DNA from: Aureococcus anophagefferens
Taxonomy: Eukaryota; Sar; Pelagophyceae; Pelagomonadales; Pelagomonadaceae
Length of the DNA: 64,000 nucleotides
Direction: 5' to 3'
Assembly: GCF_000186865.1 (NCBI RefSeq)
Contig: NW_008705561.1
Location: 1,453,320-1,517,319 of the forward strand
Shown here: in pieces, positions 47,693 to 56,757 of the stretch
Position numbering within the stretch: the stretch's first letter is position 1
Layout: the number at the start of each line of letters is the position of its first letter
The notes under the pieces: generated by a model
Database searches by the model: none
What the model was told of the DNA's origin: nothing
What the model saw: the letters and a program-made list of their open reading frames with translations, nothing else
Made by a program: the position numbers and the translations under genes

Positions 47693-49945
47693 ATGGCGGG
47701 CGGCAAGGTCAAGTTCGAGGAGCCCGAGCCCGAGGAGGGCGGCACGTCGACGCCGCCGGACCAGCTGGGCCAGATCCCCGGCGACGGCATCGTGCTCCGC
47801 GCGTCGCCGCGGCGCGGCGTCGGCCGGTCGCCGCGGCGGCCGCTCGAGGCCATCGACGAGGAGGGCTCCGGCGTTTCGCGGCTCGGCGACGGGTCGGGCC
47901 GCGCGGCGACGCAGGGGTCCTGCATCTCGCCGCCGCCGCGGCGCCGCGGCGGGCCGAGCTTCAACTCGCCCTTCGCCGGCCTCGCGGCGGCCGTGAGCTT
48001 CTCCGGCGGTCCGATGACGCCCGGCGGCCTCGACTGGGGCCAGTTCGGCCGGGGCACGCCGACGCGCGGCGCCCGGGGCGCCGCGGCCGCGACGGCGGCG
48101 ACGCGGGGCCACCGGTCGCCGCCCGGCCAGCAGCCGATGCCGCGCGTGTCGCACCTGCCCGAGGTCATGACGCCGACGGCGCTCGACGGCGGCGCCGCGC
48201 TGTCGCCCCAGCGGCTCCTCGACTTCTGCCTGAGCCCGCTCAACGCGCGGTCGCCCGAGGCCCGCGGCATCTCCCACGGCGCCGAGGGCGAGATGGCGGA
48301 CCTCCTGCCCGGCGGCCTTGGCGACGGCGGCGACGTCGCCGCGGCCGCGCGGACGATGCGCGAGATCGGCTCGCCGCGCCGCGACGGGTCCGCGAGCCCG
48401 GGCTCCGACGCCGGCGGCGCGCGCTACGAGGCGCGCGGCTACCGCAAGCCGCCGCGGCGGCCGACCGCCGCGGAGCGGCGGCGCCAGTCGCTCGACCGCG
48501 CGCGCGACGCGGCGCTCGCGCCGCCGACGCCGTCGGCCATGGCGCCGCCGCCCGCGTCGACGCCCCTCTGCGGCCCGCCGCCGCCGCCGGGCTCCGCGGA
48601 CTCGCGCGGCCGCGCGGCCGGCGCGACGCTCGTCAGCGCGTCGGCGCGGAAGCGCAAGGGCCGCGACGGCTCCGGCGGCGGCTTCAAGCCCTGCAACTGC
48701 AAGAAGTCCAAGTGCCTCAAGCTCTACTGCGAGTGCTACGCCGCGGGCGTCTTCTGCCGCGACTGCAACTGCTCGAACTGCCTCAACAAGCCCGAGGACG
48801 GCGAGGCGCACCCGCCGTACCCGGCGACGCACGCGCTCGGCCGGCTCCGCCACGGCGACGTCGCCGTGCCCACGGCCGTGCTCACGTCGGCCCAGAAGCG
48901 CAAGCCCCAGTCGAAGCAGCGCCAGGAGTCGGGCTGCTTCTGCAAGAAGTCCAAGTGCCTCAAGAAGTACTGCGAGTGCTTCGAGGCCGGCGTCCACTGC
49001 GAGGCCTCGTGCAAGTGCGAGAACTGCGAGAACTACGACGGCTCCGCGGGCCTCGCGGCGGCGCGCGCCAAGCTCGGCGCGCGCGGCTCCAAGAGCCGCC
49101 GCGTGTCCACGGGCTCCGACGCGGGCCCCGCCGCGCCCGCGGCCCAGGTGAGCCTGCCCTTCGCGTCGCCCGGCGCCGCCGCGCCGTCGCCCGAGCGGCC
49201 CGCCGACGACGCGCGGCCCGCGCGGCCCGCGGACGCCGCGGCCGCGGCCGTCGCCGCGGCGCGCGCGATCGTCGCGGCGCGCCGCGCGGACCAGGCGACG
49301 GCCGGCCAGGCCGCCGCCGCCGCGACGATCCTCGTCCAGGCCGCCGCGCCGCCGCGCTTCGCCGCGCCCCTGGCCCTCGCCGTCGCGGCCGCGGCCGCGC
49401 CGGCCGCGCCCGGCGCCGGCGGCGCCGACGCCGTCGCGAGCGCCGCGCGGTCCGAGGCCCTGCGCGCGGGCGTCGCGGCCGTCGACGCGGAGCACGCCGC
49501 GGGCTGGGCCCGCTACGCCGCGGGCCACGCCGTCGCGCTCCGCGCGGCCAAGCACGCGGGCGCCTTCGTCGACGCCGCGCTCGCCGCGGCCGCGACGTCC
49601 GCGTGCTTCAACACCGCCGCGACCGCCGGCTTCGCGCCGCCGCCGGACCTCGCGGCCTTCGCGGCGCACCGCGACGCCGCCCTCGCCGCCGCGCGCGCGA
49701 CGGACGCGGCCGTCGCGGACCTCGCCGCCGCGCGCCGCGCCGCGGCCGCGGCCGCGCACGCGCGCTTCGTCGAAGCCGCGGACGCGCGCGACGGCGCGGT
49801 CCTCGCGGACGCGCTCCCCGTGAAGCTGCCGAACGCGCTCCAGGCCCTCGAGTGCCTCCCGAGCGAGGACCTCTACGGCGCCTGCCTCGTCTCCAAGCGC
49901 TGGTCCCGGCTCGCGCTCGACGGCGCCCTCTGGGGCTTCTTCTGA
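47693..49945 (+). CDS. CXC-domain (tesmin/TSO1, LIN54-type) protein, copy B, with F-box-like C-terminus
   Basis: 750 residues, single exon, ATG 47693. The N-terminal 320 residues are disordered, with many SP/TP sites (MTPGGLDWG, FCLSPLNARSPE), suggesting CDK control. Two CXC motifs: FKPCNCKKSKCLKLYCECYAAG...CNCSNC at about 330-365 and CFCKKSKCLKKYCECFEAG...CKCENC at about 415-450. After an Ala-dominated stretch (about residues 490-690, very GC-rich DNA) the last 35 residues, ALECLPSEDLYGACLVSKRW, look like the core of an F-box. A CXC protein ending in an F-box-like motif is not typical. The F-box reading is inference from a short segment. Confidence 0.82.
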   Translation: MAGGKVKFEEPEPEEGGTSTPPDQLGQIPGDGIVLRASPRRGVGRSPRRPLEAIDEEGSGVSRLGDGSGRAATQGSCISPPPRRRGGPSFNSPFAGLAAAVSFSGGPMTPGGLDWGQFGRGTPTRGARGAAAATAATRGHRSPPGQQPMPRVSHLPEVMTPTALDGGAALSPQRLLDFCLSPLNARSPEARGISHGAEGEMADLLPGGLGDGGDVAAAARTMREIGSPRRDGSASPGSDAGGARYEARGYRKPPRRPTAAERRRQSLDRARDAALAPPTPSAMAPPPASTPLCGPPPPPGSADSRGRAAGATLVSASARKRKGRDGSGGGFKPCNCKKSKCLKLYCECYAAGVFCRDCNCSNCLNKPEDGEAHPPYPATHALGRLRHGDVAVPTAVLTSAQKRKPQSKQRQESGCFCKKSKCLKKYCECFEAGVHCEASCKCENCENYDGSAGLAAARAKLGARGSKSRRVSTGSDAGPAAPAAQVSLPFASPGAAAPSPERPADDARPARPADAAAAAVAAARAIVAARRADQATAGQAAAAATILVQAAAPPRFAAPLALAVAAAAAPAAPGAGGADAVASAARSEALRAGVAAVDAEHAAGWARYAAGHAVALRAAKHAGAFVDAALAAAATSACFNTAATAGFAPPPDLAAFAAHRDAALAAARATDAAVADLAAARRAAAAAAHARFVEAADARDGAVLADALPVKLPNALQALECLPSEDLYGACLVSKRWSRLALDGALWGFF

Positions 49946-50157
49946 GCCGCGCCCGCGCCGGCCGCCCCCTCTCCCCCGACGCCGTCCCCGCCGCTTGTAA
50001 CAACCGGGTGCCGCACCTCAACGGTGGGGCTCCCTCAGCTCTCGGACGATTGGGTCGTCGTGGCCTTCCGACGAACGACCTGATCACGCCGGCGCGGTCC
50101 GGGTTCACACGCGGCCTCCTTTAGGTGCGACGGCGCCTACCGCCGCGCCGGTCGGAC
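49946..50157. other. Convergent intergenic region between CXC gene B and ClpS
   Basis: 212 bp between two stop codons (49943-49945 and 50158-50160). A stretch of low-GC, pyrimidine-rich sequence suits 3' ends. Nothing else seen. Confidence 0.4.
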
Positions 50158-50717
50158 CTAGCACTCCTTGAGCTCGCAGAAGATCATGGGGTCCTTGCGC
50201 GCGAGCTGCTGGACGTAGTGCTCGCCGAGCTCCTGGGACGTCGTGCAGATGTTCGCCTTGCCGCCGTTCTGCGCCTCCTTGAAGATCTCCTCGGCCTGCT
50301 TGATCTCGACGTCCTCGCAGATCTCGAGGAGCGACTTGCAGATGTGCTCCTGCGTGTACTCCTCGTCGCCGAGGAGCATGACGTTGAACATCTTCGGGTC
50401 CTCGAGGTCGTCGACGTTCCGCCGCTCGAACTCCTTCTCCTAAACGTTTTTCCCCCGTTGGTCCGCGCGTTGCTCATCCCCGAGCGCGCGCGCGCGCGGC
50501 CGGACGATCGCTGCGGGACGCTGCGCCGCGCCTGCTCCGCGCCGCCGTCGCCGGGGCCGCCGCTCATCGCCTCGGCCTTCTTCAGCGACACCTTCTGCTT
50601 CAACTCGACCTTGCCCGGCGCGACCATCGTCACCGCTCGTCGCGGGACGACGGACGGGCGCAGCGCGACCGTGACCGCGAGTAGAGCGAGCTGGAGAACG
50701 CTTGAGAACTTGCCCAT
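50158..50717 (-). CDS. clpS: Plastid-targeted ClpS-like protease adaptor
   Basis: Exons 50717-50520 and 50439-50158, joined phase 0 through an 80-nt GT-AG intron; 159 residues. ClpS docks on the ClpC/ClpA N-domain and delivers N-degron substrates to the Clp protease. Exon 1 gives a signal-like leader (MGKFSSVLQLALLAVTVAL) and a basic transit stretch (RPSVVPRRAVTM), fitting plastid import. The core reads FNVMLLGDEEYTQEHICKSL, LEICEDVEIKQAEEIFKEAQ, NGGKANICTTSQELGEHYVQQL and MIFCELKEC. The conserved 'DD' N-degron site appears as GDEE, and the usual His in the helix before Gly is Gln (EAQNGG), so substrate recognition may differ. The core is short but recognisable. Confidence 0.8.
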
Positions 50718-51114
50718 GCCGCAATCGCTGTTCTTCAACCGAATGGATGTTGAGGTGCTCCGTGCCGTCCCGGACGAACCCGGACGACTTCTGTGCCGCG
50801 CCGCACGCGCCGCCGACCGGCGCGAAGACGAAGCGCGAGGCTCCTCCCGGCATGCTTCGGATGTTCTGCAAAAGAACGCACTCCTGCGAGACGAAGCGCG
50901 CTGCGACGCGTGGCGCTCGCGAACGCAACGATGACGACATCGAAGGTGGCGAAGAACCGGTCATTAGACAGGGGGCGGTGGGGCGGCTCCTCTAGAGATT
51001 GTGTCGCGGTCGCGCGCGGGCTCTGCGCAAAACCGGCGGCCGGCGCCGCCGGCGGGCACCGCCGCGCGGCCGCTGGGGAAGTCGTGGTCGATGAAGGGCG
51101 GTCGCCGGGGCGGC
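50718..51114. other. Intergenic region between ClpS and the light-harvesting gene
   Basis: 397 bp holding the 3' end of the light-harvesting gene and the ClpS promoter. Plus-strand reading gives an unconvincing short ORF. No RNA gene or repeat seen. Confidence 0.4.
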
Positions 51115-51872
51115 CTACCAGCCCGAGGGCAGCGCCGGCACGGAGCCGTCGATGTAGGACGCCGAGATGAACGACGCGACGCCGATCATGGCGAGGCGGC
51201 CGTTGTTGAGCTCCATCTGGCGCTTCGTCGCCTTGGTGGACTCGTCCATGGCCGACATGGAGCCGATGGGGTCCCAGAGGCGGAGGCCGAAGGGGCCCGG
51301 GATGGAGCCGAGGCGGCCGCCGGACATGTAGTGCGGCTTCTGGAACTCGCTCGCCGTCTCGATGGCGCCGATGGCGAGGAGCATCTGGAGCTTGCCCGCA
51401 TCGGGCACGTTCGCCCACGCGGTGACGCCCTTGCCGAGCGACGCGAAGGGCACGCCCGTGGCGATGTCGCCGGGGAAGACGACGCCCGCCTCGTTGATGA
51501 TCCAGCCGACGGTCGCCGCCATGGCCACGCGCGAGTGCTTGAGCTCCGCGGCGCGGAACCACGCGAGCGTCGCCGGCGTGCCGAGCTCCGCGAGGCCCAT
51601 CGGGTCCCAGCCCTGGGGGATCGGGTTCGACGCGCCCTCGAGGCCCTGCGGGGGAGCGGCGGTGAGCGACTAGCGCGCGCAAACGCGCGAGTACGCGCGA
51701 GAAATTGGAGCCAGCGCGGCATAATTTCCAGTCCACGGCGCGCGCGCGTCGAATTTGGACGCCGGATCCTTGCATCGATGTTCGCCTGGCAGGCGACGGT
51801 CGCCGGCGCCACGCAGGGCGCAACAAAGGCCGAAGCCGCGGAGGCACAGAGCGCGAGGATGACCGACTTCAT
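51115..51872 (-). CDS. Light-harvesting fucoxanthin chlorophyll a/c-type protein
   Basis: Exons 51872-51786 and 51645-51115 with a GC-AG intron (CAG|GCGAAC, 140 nt); the join is phase 0 and gives 205 residues, the usual FCP size. The leader MKSVILALCASAASAFVAP holds the ASAF signal/transit boundary of complex plastids. Three membrane helices carry the chlorophyll-binding motifs: helix 1 with ELKHSRVAMAATVGW, the middle segment with LQMLLAIGAIETASEFQK, and helix 3 with ELNNGRLAMIGVASFISASY. The loop SGGRLGSIPGPFGLRLWDP is FCP-like. It captures light in thylakoid membranes and passes energy to photosystems. Which subclass (Lhcf, Lhcr, Lhcx) cannot be decided by eye. Confidence 0.92.
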
Positions 51873-51979
51873 AACTTGATCGTCTGGATCGTCTCGATGA
51901 TCCAGCCCTCGTGCGCGAAGCGAGGGCGAGCCGCCATAGTTACACCGGGGGTCGCCACCGTGACCTCGACGCCTCCCTT

Positions 51980-53568
51980 TCACTCCCTTACCAGCGGCCG
52001 CCAGCTCCCCTCGTACGGCCGGAGCGCCGCCCGCAAGCCCGCGCCATCGTCGCCCGACGCGGGCGGGTGCGCCAGCCAGAACGCGCGCGCCTGCAGCACG
52101 AGATCCAGCGCGTCGGTCATGAGCTCCCGGTTCTGCACGCCCAAAAACGGCGGCACGTCGCGGATGCCCGGCGCCTTGGAGAACTCGATGAGGTAGGGCG
52201 ACCCGTCCTCGCCCAGGATGAAATCGATGCCCAGCAGGGAGAACTGGCCCGGCGCCCAGCGCTCCGCGAGACCGGCGACGCCGTGCTTCGTCCGCGTCCG
52301 CGGGCAGCCCTCGCCCTTCACGCCCGCCTCGACGGCGTCGAGGATCGCGGCCATGAAGCGGCCGTGGATCTCCCCGGGCCCCACGTCCGTCTTCGCCGCG
52401 AGGGTCTCGTCGAGCGCGGGCCAGGGGATCCGCAGCTCCTTGTCGCCGACCTTGTACGTCGCGTACTCGAAGCCCGGCAGCTCCTTCTGGAACGAGTTGT
52501 TCGTCACGTGGGCGTACTTCTCGAGCTCCTCGTCGTCGGCGCCGACGCCCGGGTACGCGCCCGCGGACGCGCGGAGGTAGCCCTCGTGGTAGTACGCGCA
52601 CAACCCCGTCGCCGCGGTCGGCAGCGAGACGAGGAGCAGGTAGCAGCGCACGTCGAACTTGCGCTCGTCTTTGAGCAGCAAGGGCCGCGCGACGTAGGAC
52701 TGGACCGTGAGGTCCGTGCCGTCCGCGTAGTGGCGTCTGAGCGCGTCGTGGAACGGCGCCTCGAAGGCGCCGCGCTCGTCGGCCCGGAGCTTGAGCACCT
52801 TGATGCCGCGGCCGCAGGCGCCCCGCGACGGCTTCACGATGACCACGCACCTGGACGCGTCGTCCGGGAGCGCCGCCGCGGCGAGCACGCGCCCGAGGTC
52901 GCCGCCGACGACGGCGTAGCGGAGCTGGTCGAAGCGGCGGAAGCAGACGCACGTCTCCGGGTGCTTCGGATGGTCCACGTGTCGCCAGAGCGCGAGGCCG
53001 AGCCGCGCCTTGCACGTGAGCGCGTCCTCGCCTGCGCGCGCGACGGTTTTGCACCCGGTAAAAATATGCAAAAAAAACGACGATGTTGAAACGCCCGCGA
53101 AAAAAAAAACGCCGGTCCCCCGCCGGCGAAGTGGTTCACGAGCTGGAACGTGGGCGGCGGCGCCGGCGCCGGCCCGCGCGCGAAGCTCGCGAAGCTCGCG
53201 GCCGGCCGCAGCGGCGCGGGCGCGAGCGCGGCGTCCGCGTCGCCGTCCCGGAGGCCCCGGACCTTGCGCGCGGTGCGGACGTAGCAAAAGTCGATGGCCG
53301 CGACCTCCGCCGCGGAGATGGCGTCGCCGTCCTTCATGCGGCCCCGCGGGTCCGCCGCGGGCCGCCAGCCGCGCTTCAGGAGGTGGGCGACGACGAACTT
53401 GGCCACCCAGGAGCCGTTGTCGAGCCAGAACGTCGGCGCGTCGGCGGCGTAGGCCGGCGGCGAAGCGCACTTGTGCATGACGTGCGTCCGGTACATGATG
53501 TAGTGCCAGGCTGCTGGTTTCGCATCCAGCGTGTTGTTCGCTTGCGAGGCCCCATCGAGGGCAGCCAT
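51980..53568 (-). CDS. Tubulin-tyrosine-ligase-like (TTL/TTLL) ATP-grasp ligase
   Basis: Exons 53568-53124 and 53031-51980; 498 residues. The only in-frame join uses a GC donor (CCG|GCGGGG, 92-nt intron) giving NHFAG/EDALTCK. TTL enzymes add Tyr, Glu or Gly to tubulin using ATP. Exon 1 has a helical N-terminal part and the lead-in FQLVNHF. The ATP-grasp core follows: FDQLRYAVVGGDLGRV, VVIVKPSRGACGRGIKVLKL (ATP-binding Lys), VQSYVARPLLL, DERKFDVRCYLLLVS, YAHVTNNSFQKEL, and LLGIDFILGEDGSPYLIEF with the Mg-binding acidic residues. Acceptor and substrate specificity cannot be read. Confidence 0.85.
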
Positions 53569-53608
53569 CGACGCCTCTCTCAAGTTACACTACAACATGC
53601 ACTTTTAT

Positions 53609-55033
53609 TTACGACGACGACAGCGTGCAGCGCCCGCCGAGCTTCGCGGCGACGATGCGCTGGGCCTCGGCCTTGTTGATCGACGCGCAGCCGGCGATGC
53701 GGAGCGAGGTGAGCGCCTTGCAATGGTGGGCGAGCATGTCGACCGCGTCGGCGGTGCAGCGCCAGCAGCAGCTCAGGTCGATTTTCTCGAGGGTCGCGGC
53801 CGCCGCGCGGGCGACGGCGGCGACGCCGTCGTCCGTGACCTCGTGGCAGGACCAGAGGCTGATCTCGCGCAGGGGCACGCCCGCGGGCAACGCGCGGAGG
53901 ACCCCGTCGGTCACCTTGACGCAGTCGGCGAGGCCGAGGTAGGAGAGTTCCGGCGACCGCGCGAGCAGCTGCCGGAGCCCAACCGGCGAGCCCCCAGGGC
54001 AGGACGTCAGCGAGAGGTGCTTCAGGCCCCCCGGCAGCAGCCTGAGCCCGGCGCCGTGGACCGCGACCCGGTAGTCCAGCGCGAGGCGTTCGACGCGGGG
54101 GCAGCAGCGCGAGATGGCCGCGAGCGTCGCGTCGCCGATCTTCTTGCTGGTATCGCGCCGATCCTCGTACCACGACAGCGACAACTCCCGGAGCTTCGCC
54201 GCACCGCCTTGGATGACCCAGACGAGCACGCATTGGTCGTCCACGTCCTCGCAGAAGCTCGCGTCGAGCGCCTCGAGGTGCTGAAGTTCCCGCAGGACCA
54301 ACATGGTGCGCACGCCCGCGCGCGTGCCCGGGACGCGCAGGCGCTCGAGCCGCGGGAGGAAAATCACAACATCGGCGAGGTCCTCGTCGGACGGCGCCAC
54401 GACGTAGCCGAGGTCCAATTCGCGGAGCGACGCGCCCCAGGTCCGAGCGGCCCGTTGGAACACGTCGACGTCGAGGTGGAGGCAGCACTTCATGGAAAGC
54501 TCCCGGACGCCCCCGAAGGCGTCGAGGAGCGCGCCCGCGTGGCGCTCCTCCGCGTCGCGGCTGACGCGCAACCTCGGCACGCAGATGCGGTTCGCCTCGC
54601 GCCAGCGACGGTTCACCCGACCCGCGCGCGGCCCGGCGCGCGCGTACGCGAAGATAATGTTGAGTACGTCCGTCGGCAGGTCGGGCGCCGGCGGGCCCGC
54701 GCGCCGCGGCGTGGGCCGCACGCGCACGACGCGGTCCTCCTCGAGGCGCGGAAGTAGCGCGTCGAGCGGCGTGTGCTTCTCGACGACGACGTCGCCCTGC
54801 GGGAGCAGGACCTCCAGCGCGTCCGGCGCCGTCGTCGGGAAGAGCTGGGCCTGCACGAGAACGAGCAGGTCCGCCACGGTCTTGTCCCGGCGCCAGCGCT
54901 TCGGCAGCTTGACCTCGGCTTCGAAGGTCTTGGCCTTCGGCCCGTCGGTGACATACCAGACGCGGAGCGCGACCATTACGACGGCGGCAGTAGCGGAGAC
55001 GACGGCGACGACGGTCTGGCGGGCGACGACCAT
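53609..55033 (-). CDS. Membrane-anchored F-box/LRR protein with ubiquitin-like N-terminal region
   Basis: 474 residues from ATG 55033 (MVVARQTVVAVVSATAAVVMV), whose first 30 residues make a signal anchor. Residues about 35-115 resemble a ubiquitin-like fold (TFEAEVKLPKRWRRDKTVADL, ALEVLLPQGDVVVEKHTPLDAL), then an F-box (LPTDVLNIIFAYA, GRVNRRWRE) and leucine-rich repeats of the cysteine-containing type (LEALDASFCEDVDDQCVLV, LSYLGLADCVKVTDGVLRAL, LREISLWSCHEVTDDGVAAV, LEKIDLSCCWRCTADAVDML, LTSLRIAGCASINKAEAQ). It would present substrates to an SCF ligase, with the cullin in this window as a possible partner. UBL and anchor are my reading; F-box and LRR are clear. Confidence 0.85.
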   Translation of the reverse strand: MVVARQTVVAVVSATAAVVMVALRVWYVTDGPKAKTFEAEVKLPKRWRRDKTVADLLVLVQAQLFPTTAPDALEVLLPQGDVVVEKHTPLDALLPRLEEDRVVRVRPTPRRAGPPAPDLPTDVLNIIFAYARAGPRAGRVNRRWREANRICVPRLRVSRDAEERHAGALLDAFGGVRELSMKCCLHLDVDVFQRAARTWGASLRELDLGYVVAPSDEDLADVVIFLPRLERLRVPGTRAGVRTMLVLRELQHLEALDASFCEDVDDQCVLVWVIQGGAAKLRELSLSWYEDRRDTSKKIGDATLAAISRCCPRVERLALDYRVAVHGAGLRLLPGGLKHLSLTSCPGGSPVGLRQLLARSPELSYLGLADCVKVTDGVLRALPAGVPLREISLWSCHEVTDDGVAAVARAAAATLEKIDLSCCWRCTADAVDMLAHHCKALTSLRIAGCASINKAEAQRIVAAKLGGRCTLSSS

Positions 55034-55176
55034 TAGGACCTGACGCTGGCAGCACGAAAGTCCATCGTGTGTGGCAGCCCGGAGAAACTTTTGGCCTAAA
55101 ACTTCAACAAGAGGTCTTTGAATGGGTGGCGAGGAGGGGCTGCCTCTCCGCGAAGGCGCCGCTCTCCGCGCGCCGC

Positions 55177-56757
55177 ATGGCGTCGTTCCAGGAGGACGAC
55201 GACGTGTGCGAGATCGGCACGGTGAACGCGACGAAGCCGAGCAACCCCTACCGGCGCGGCGGGGCGAGCCCGTCGCCGTCCGGGTCCGAGGGCTCGCCGC
55301 GGTCGAGCTCGCGGTCGACGAACCCCTACGCGCGATCGGCAAGCTCGCCGAGCTCGACGAGGAGCGAGGAGCTCGCCGCCGTGTCCCAGAGCCAGGCCGT
55401 GTCGCCGCACCGCGCGGGCCAGTACCGCAAGGGCGAGACCATCGGCCGGGGCGCCAACGGGACGGTCTACCAGGGCATGTGCCTCGTGACGGGCAAGCTC
55501 GTGGCCATCAAGGAGGTGCAGGTGCCGCGCGGCGACTCGTCCTTCGCGAAGCTACGGACGGAGGTCCAATTGATGGCCAAGCTGAGCCACGCGAACATCG
55601 TCGAGTATTTGGGAGCAGAGCTCGACGAGGGCGCGGGGCTGCTGTCCATCTACCAGGAGTGGGTGCCCGGCGGGTCCATCGACTCCCTGCTGGCCAAGTT
55701 CGGCGGCACCTTCGCCGACTCCATCACGAAGCGCTACGCCGAGGAGACGCTGAAAGGGTTGGCCTACCTCCACGAGCACCGCATCGTCCACCGCGACATC
55801 AAAGGGGGCAACGTGCTGGTGACCGAGGGCGGCCGCGCGAAGCTCGCGGACTTCGGGACGTCGATGATGATGGCCGGCGAGACGGCGGGCGACGGCGGCG
55901 CGGAGACGCTGTGCGGCACGCCCTACTTCATGGCGCCGGAGGTCATGAAGGGCGACACGTACGGCCGCAAGAGCGACGTCTGGTCCGTCGGCGGTCTGCT
56001 GCTCCAGATGGCGGGAGGCGAGCCGCCCTGGAAGTGCCTCAAGTTCCACTCCATCCCCCAGCTGCTCCTCCACGTCGTCTCGGCCCAGGGCCCGCCGCCG
56101 CTCGGGAGCTACGCGCTCTCGCCGGACGTCGAGGACCTCATCCTGTCGTGCTTCAAGTACGACCCCGCCGCGCGGCCGACGGCGCTGGCGCTGCTCGACC
56201 ACGCCTTCTTCCGCGACGGCTCGGCGCCTTGCGCGCCGGCGAAGGCCGACTCGCCGCCGAAGAAGGCGAACCCCTACGCGCGGTCGCCGAGGGACCCCGC
56301 GCGCGCGTCGCGCGCGAACCCCTACGCGCGCGCGTCTCACGCCAAGCCGCCGCCGTCGCCCGTCGCGCCGGCGCGGCCCGCGAAGCCCGCCGCGGCGGCC
56401 GTGTCCCAGCCGCCGCCGCCGAGCGCCGCCGACGCCGAGGCCGCGGCCTTCGCGACGCTCGTGAGCTCGCTCGGCGATTCCGACGACGACGACGACGACG
56501 AGGACAACTACGACGACACCTTCGAGAGCGAGACGCCGTCGGCGAACGACGACGCGACCGTGCCCTACGGCGCGCCGCCGCCGCCGACGCGGGCGGAGAC
56601 GCCGCCGCCGGAGGAGGAGAGCGACGACGACGAGAATCTCATGACCATCGAGGACGCGCACGTCCAGGGCCTCCTCAGCGCCGCGGACTACCAGCTGCGC
56701 CTGAGCCGCATCGCCGTCGACCCGACGTCCGCCTTCTACCGCGCCGCGCCGCCTTAA
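55177..56757 (+). CDS. MAPKKK-type (STE11) protein kinase with NPYxR repeats
   Basis: 526 residues, ATG 55177 (MASFQEDDDVCEIGT). Kinase domain about 87-346: GRGANGTVYQG, VAIKEVQV with Lys at about 110, HRDIKGGNVLV at about 205, DFGTSMMMAG at about 225, TLCGTPYFMAPEV, SDVWSVGGLLLQMAGGEPPW. The GGN after HRDIK and the GTPYFMAPEV loop are STE11/MAPKKK features. Short repeats NPYARS, NPYRRG and NPYARA flank the kinase domain and may be docking sites. The tail is disordered and acidic, ending with a conserved-looking helix (MTIEDAHVQGLLSAADYQLRL). It shares its last 4 bp with the convergent gene. Confidence 0.88.
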   Translation: MASFQEDDDVCEIGTVNATKPSNPYRRGGASPSPSGSEGSPRSSSRSTNPYARSASSPSSTRSEELAAVSQSQAVSPHRAGQYRKGETIGRGANGTVYQGMCLVTGKLVAIKEVQVPRGDSSFAKLRTEVQLMAKLSHANIVEYLGAELDEGAGLLSIYQEWVPGGSIDSLLAKFGGTFADSITKRYAEETLKGLAYLHEHRIVHRDIKGGNVLVTEGGRAKLADFGTSMMMAGETAGDGGAETLCGTPYFMAPEVMKGDTYGRKSDVWSVGGLLLQMAGGEPPWKCLKFHSIPQLLLHVVSAQGPPPLGSYALSPDVEDLILSCFKYDPAARPTALALLDHAFFRDGSAPCAPAKADSPPKKANPYARSPRDPARASRANPYARASHAKPPPSPVAPARPAKPAAAAVSQPPPPSAADAEAAAFATLVSSLGDSDDDDDDEDNYDDTFESETPSANDDATVPYGAPPPPTRAETPPPEEESDDDENLMTIEDAHVQGLLSAADYQLRLSRIAVDPTSAFYRAAPP

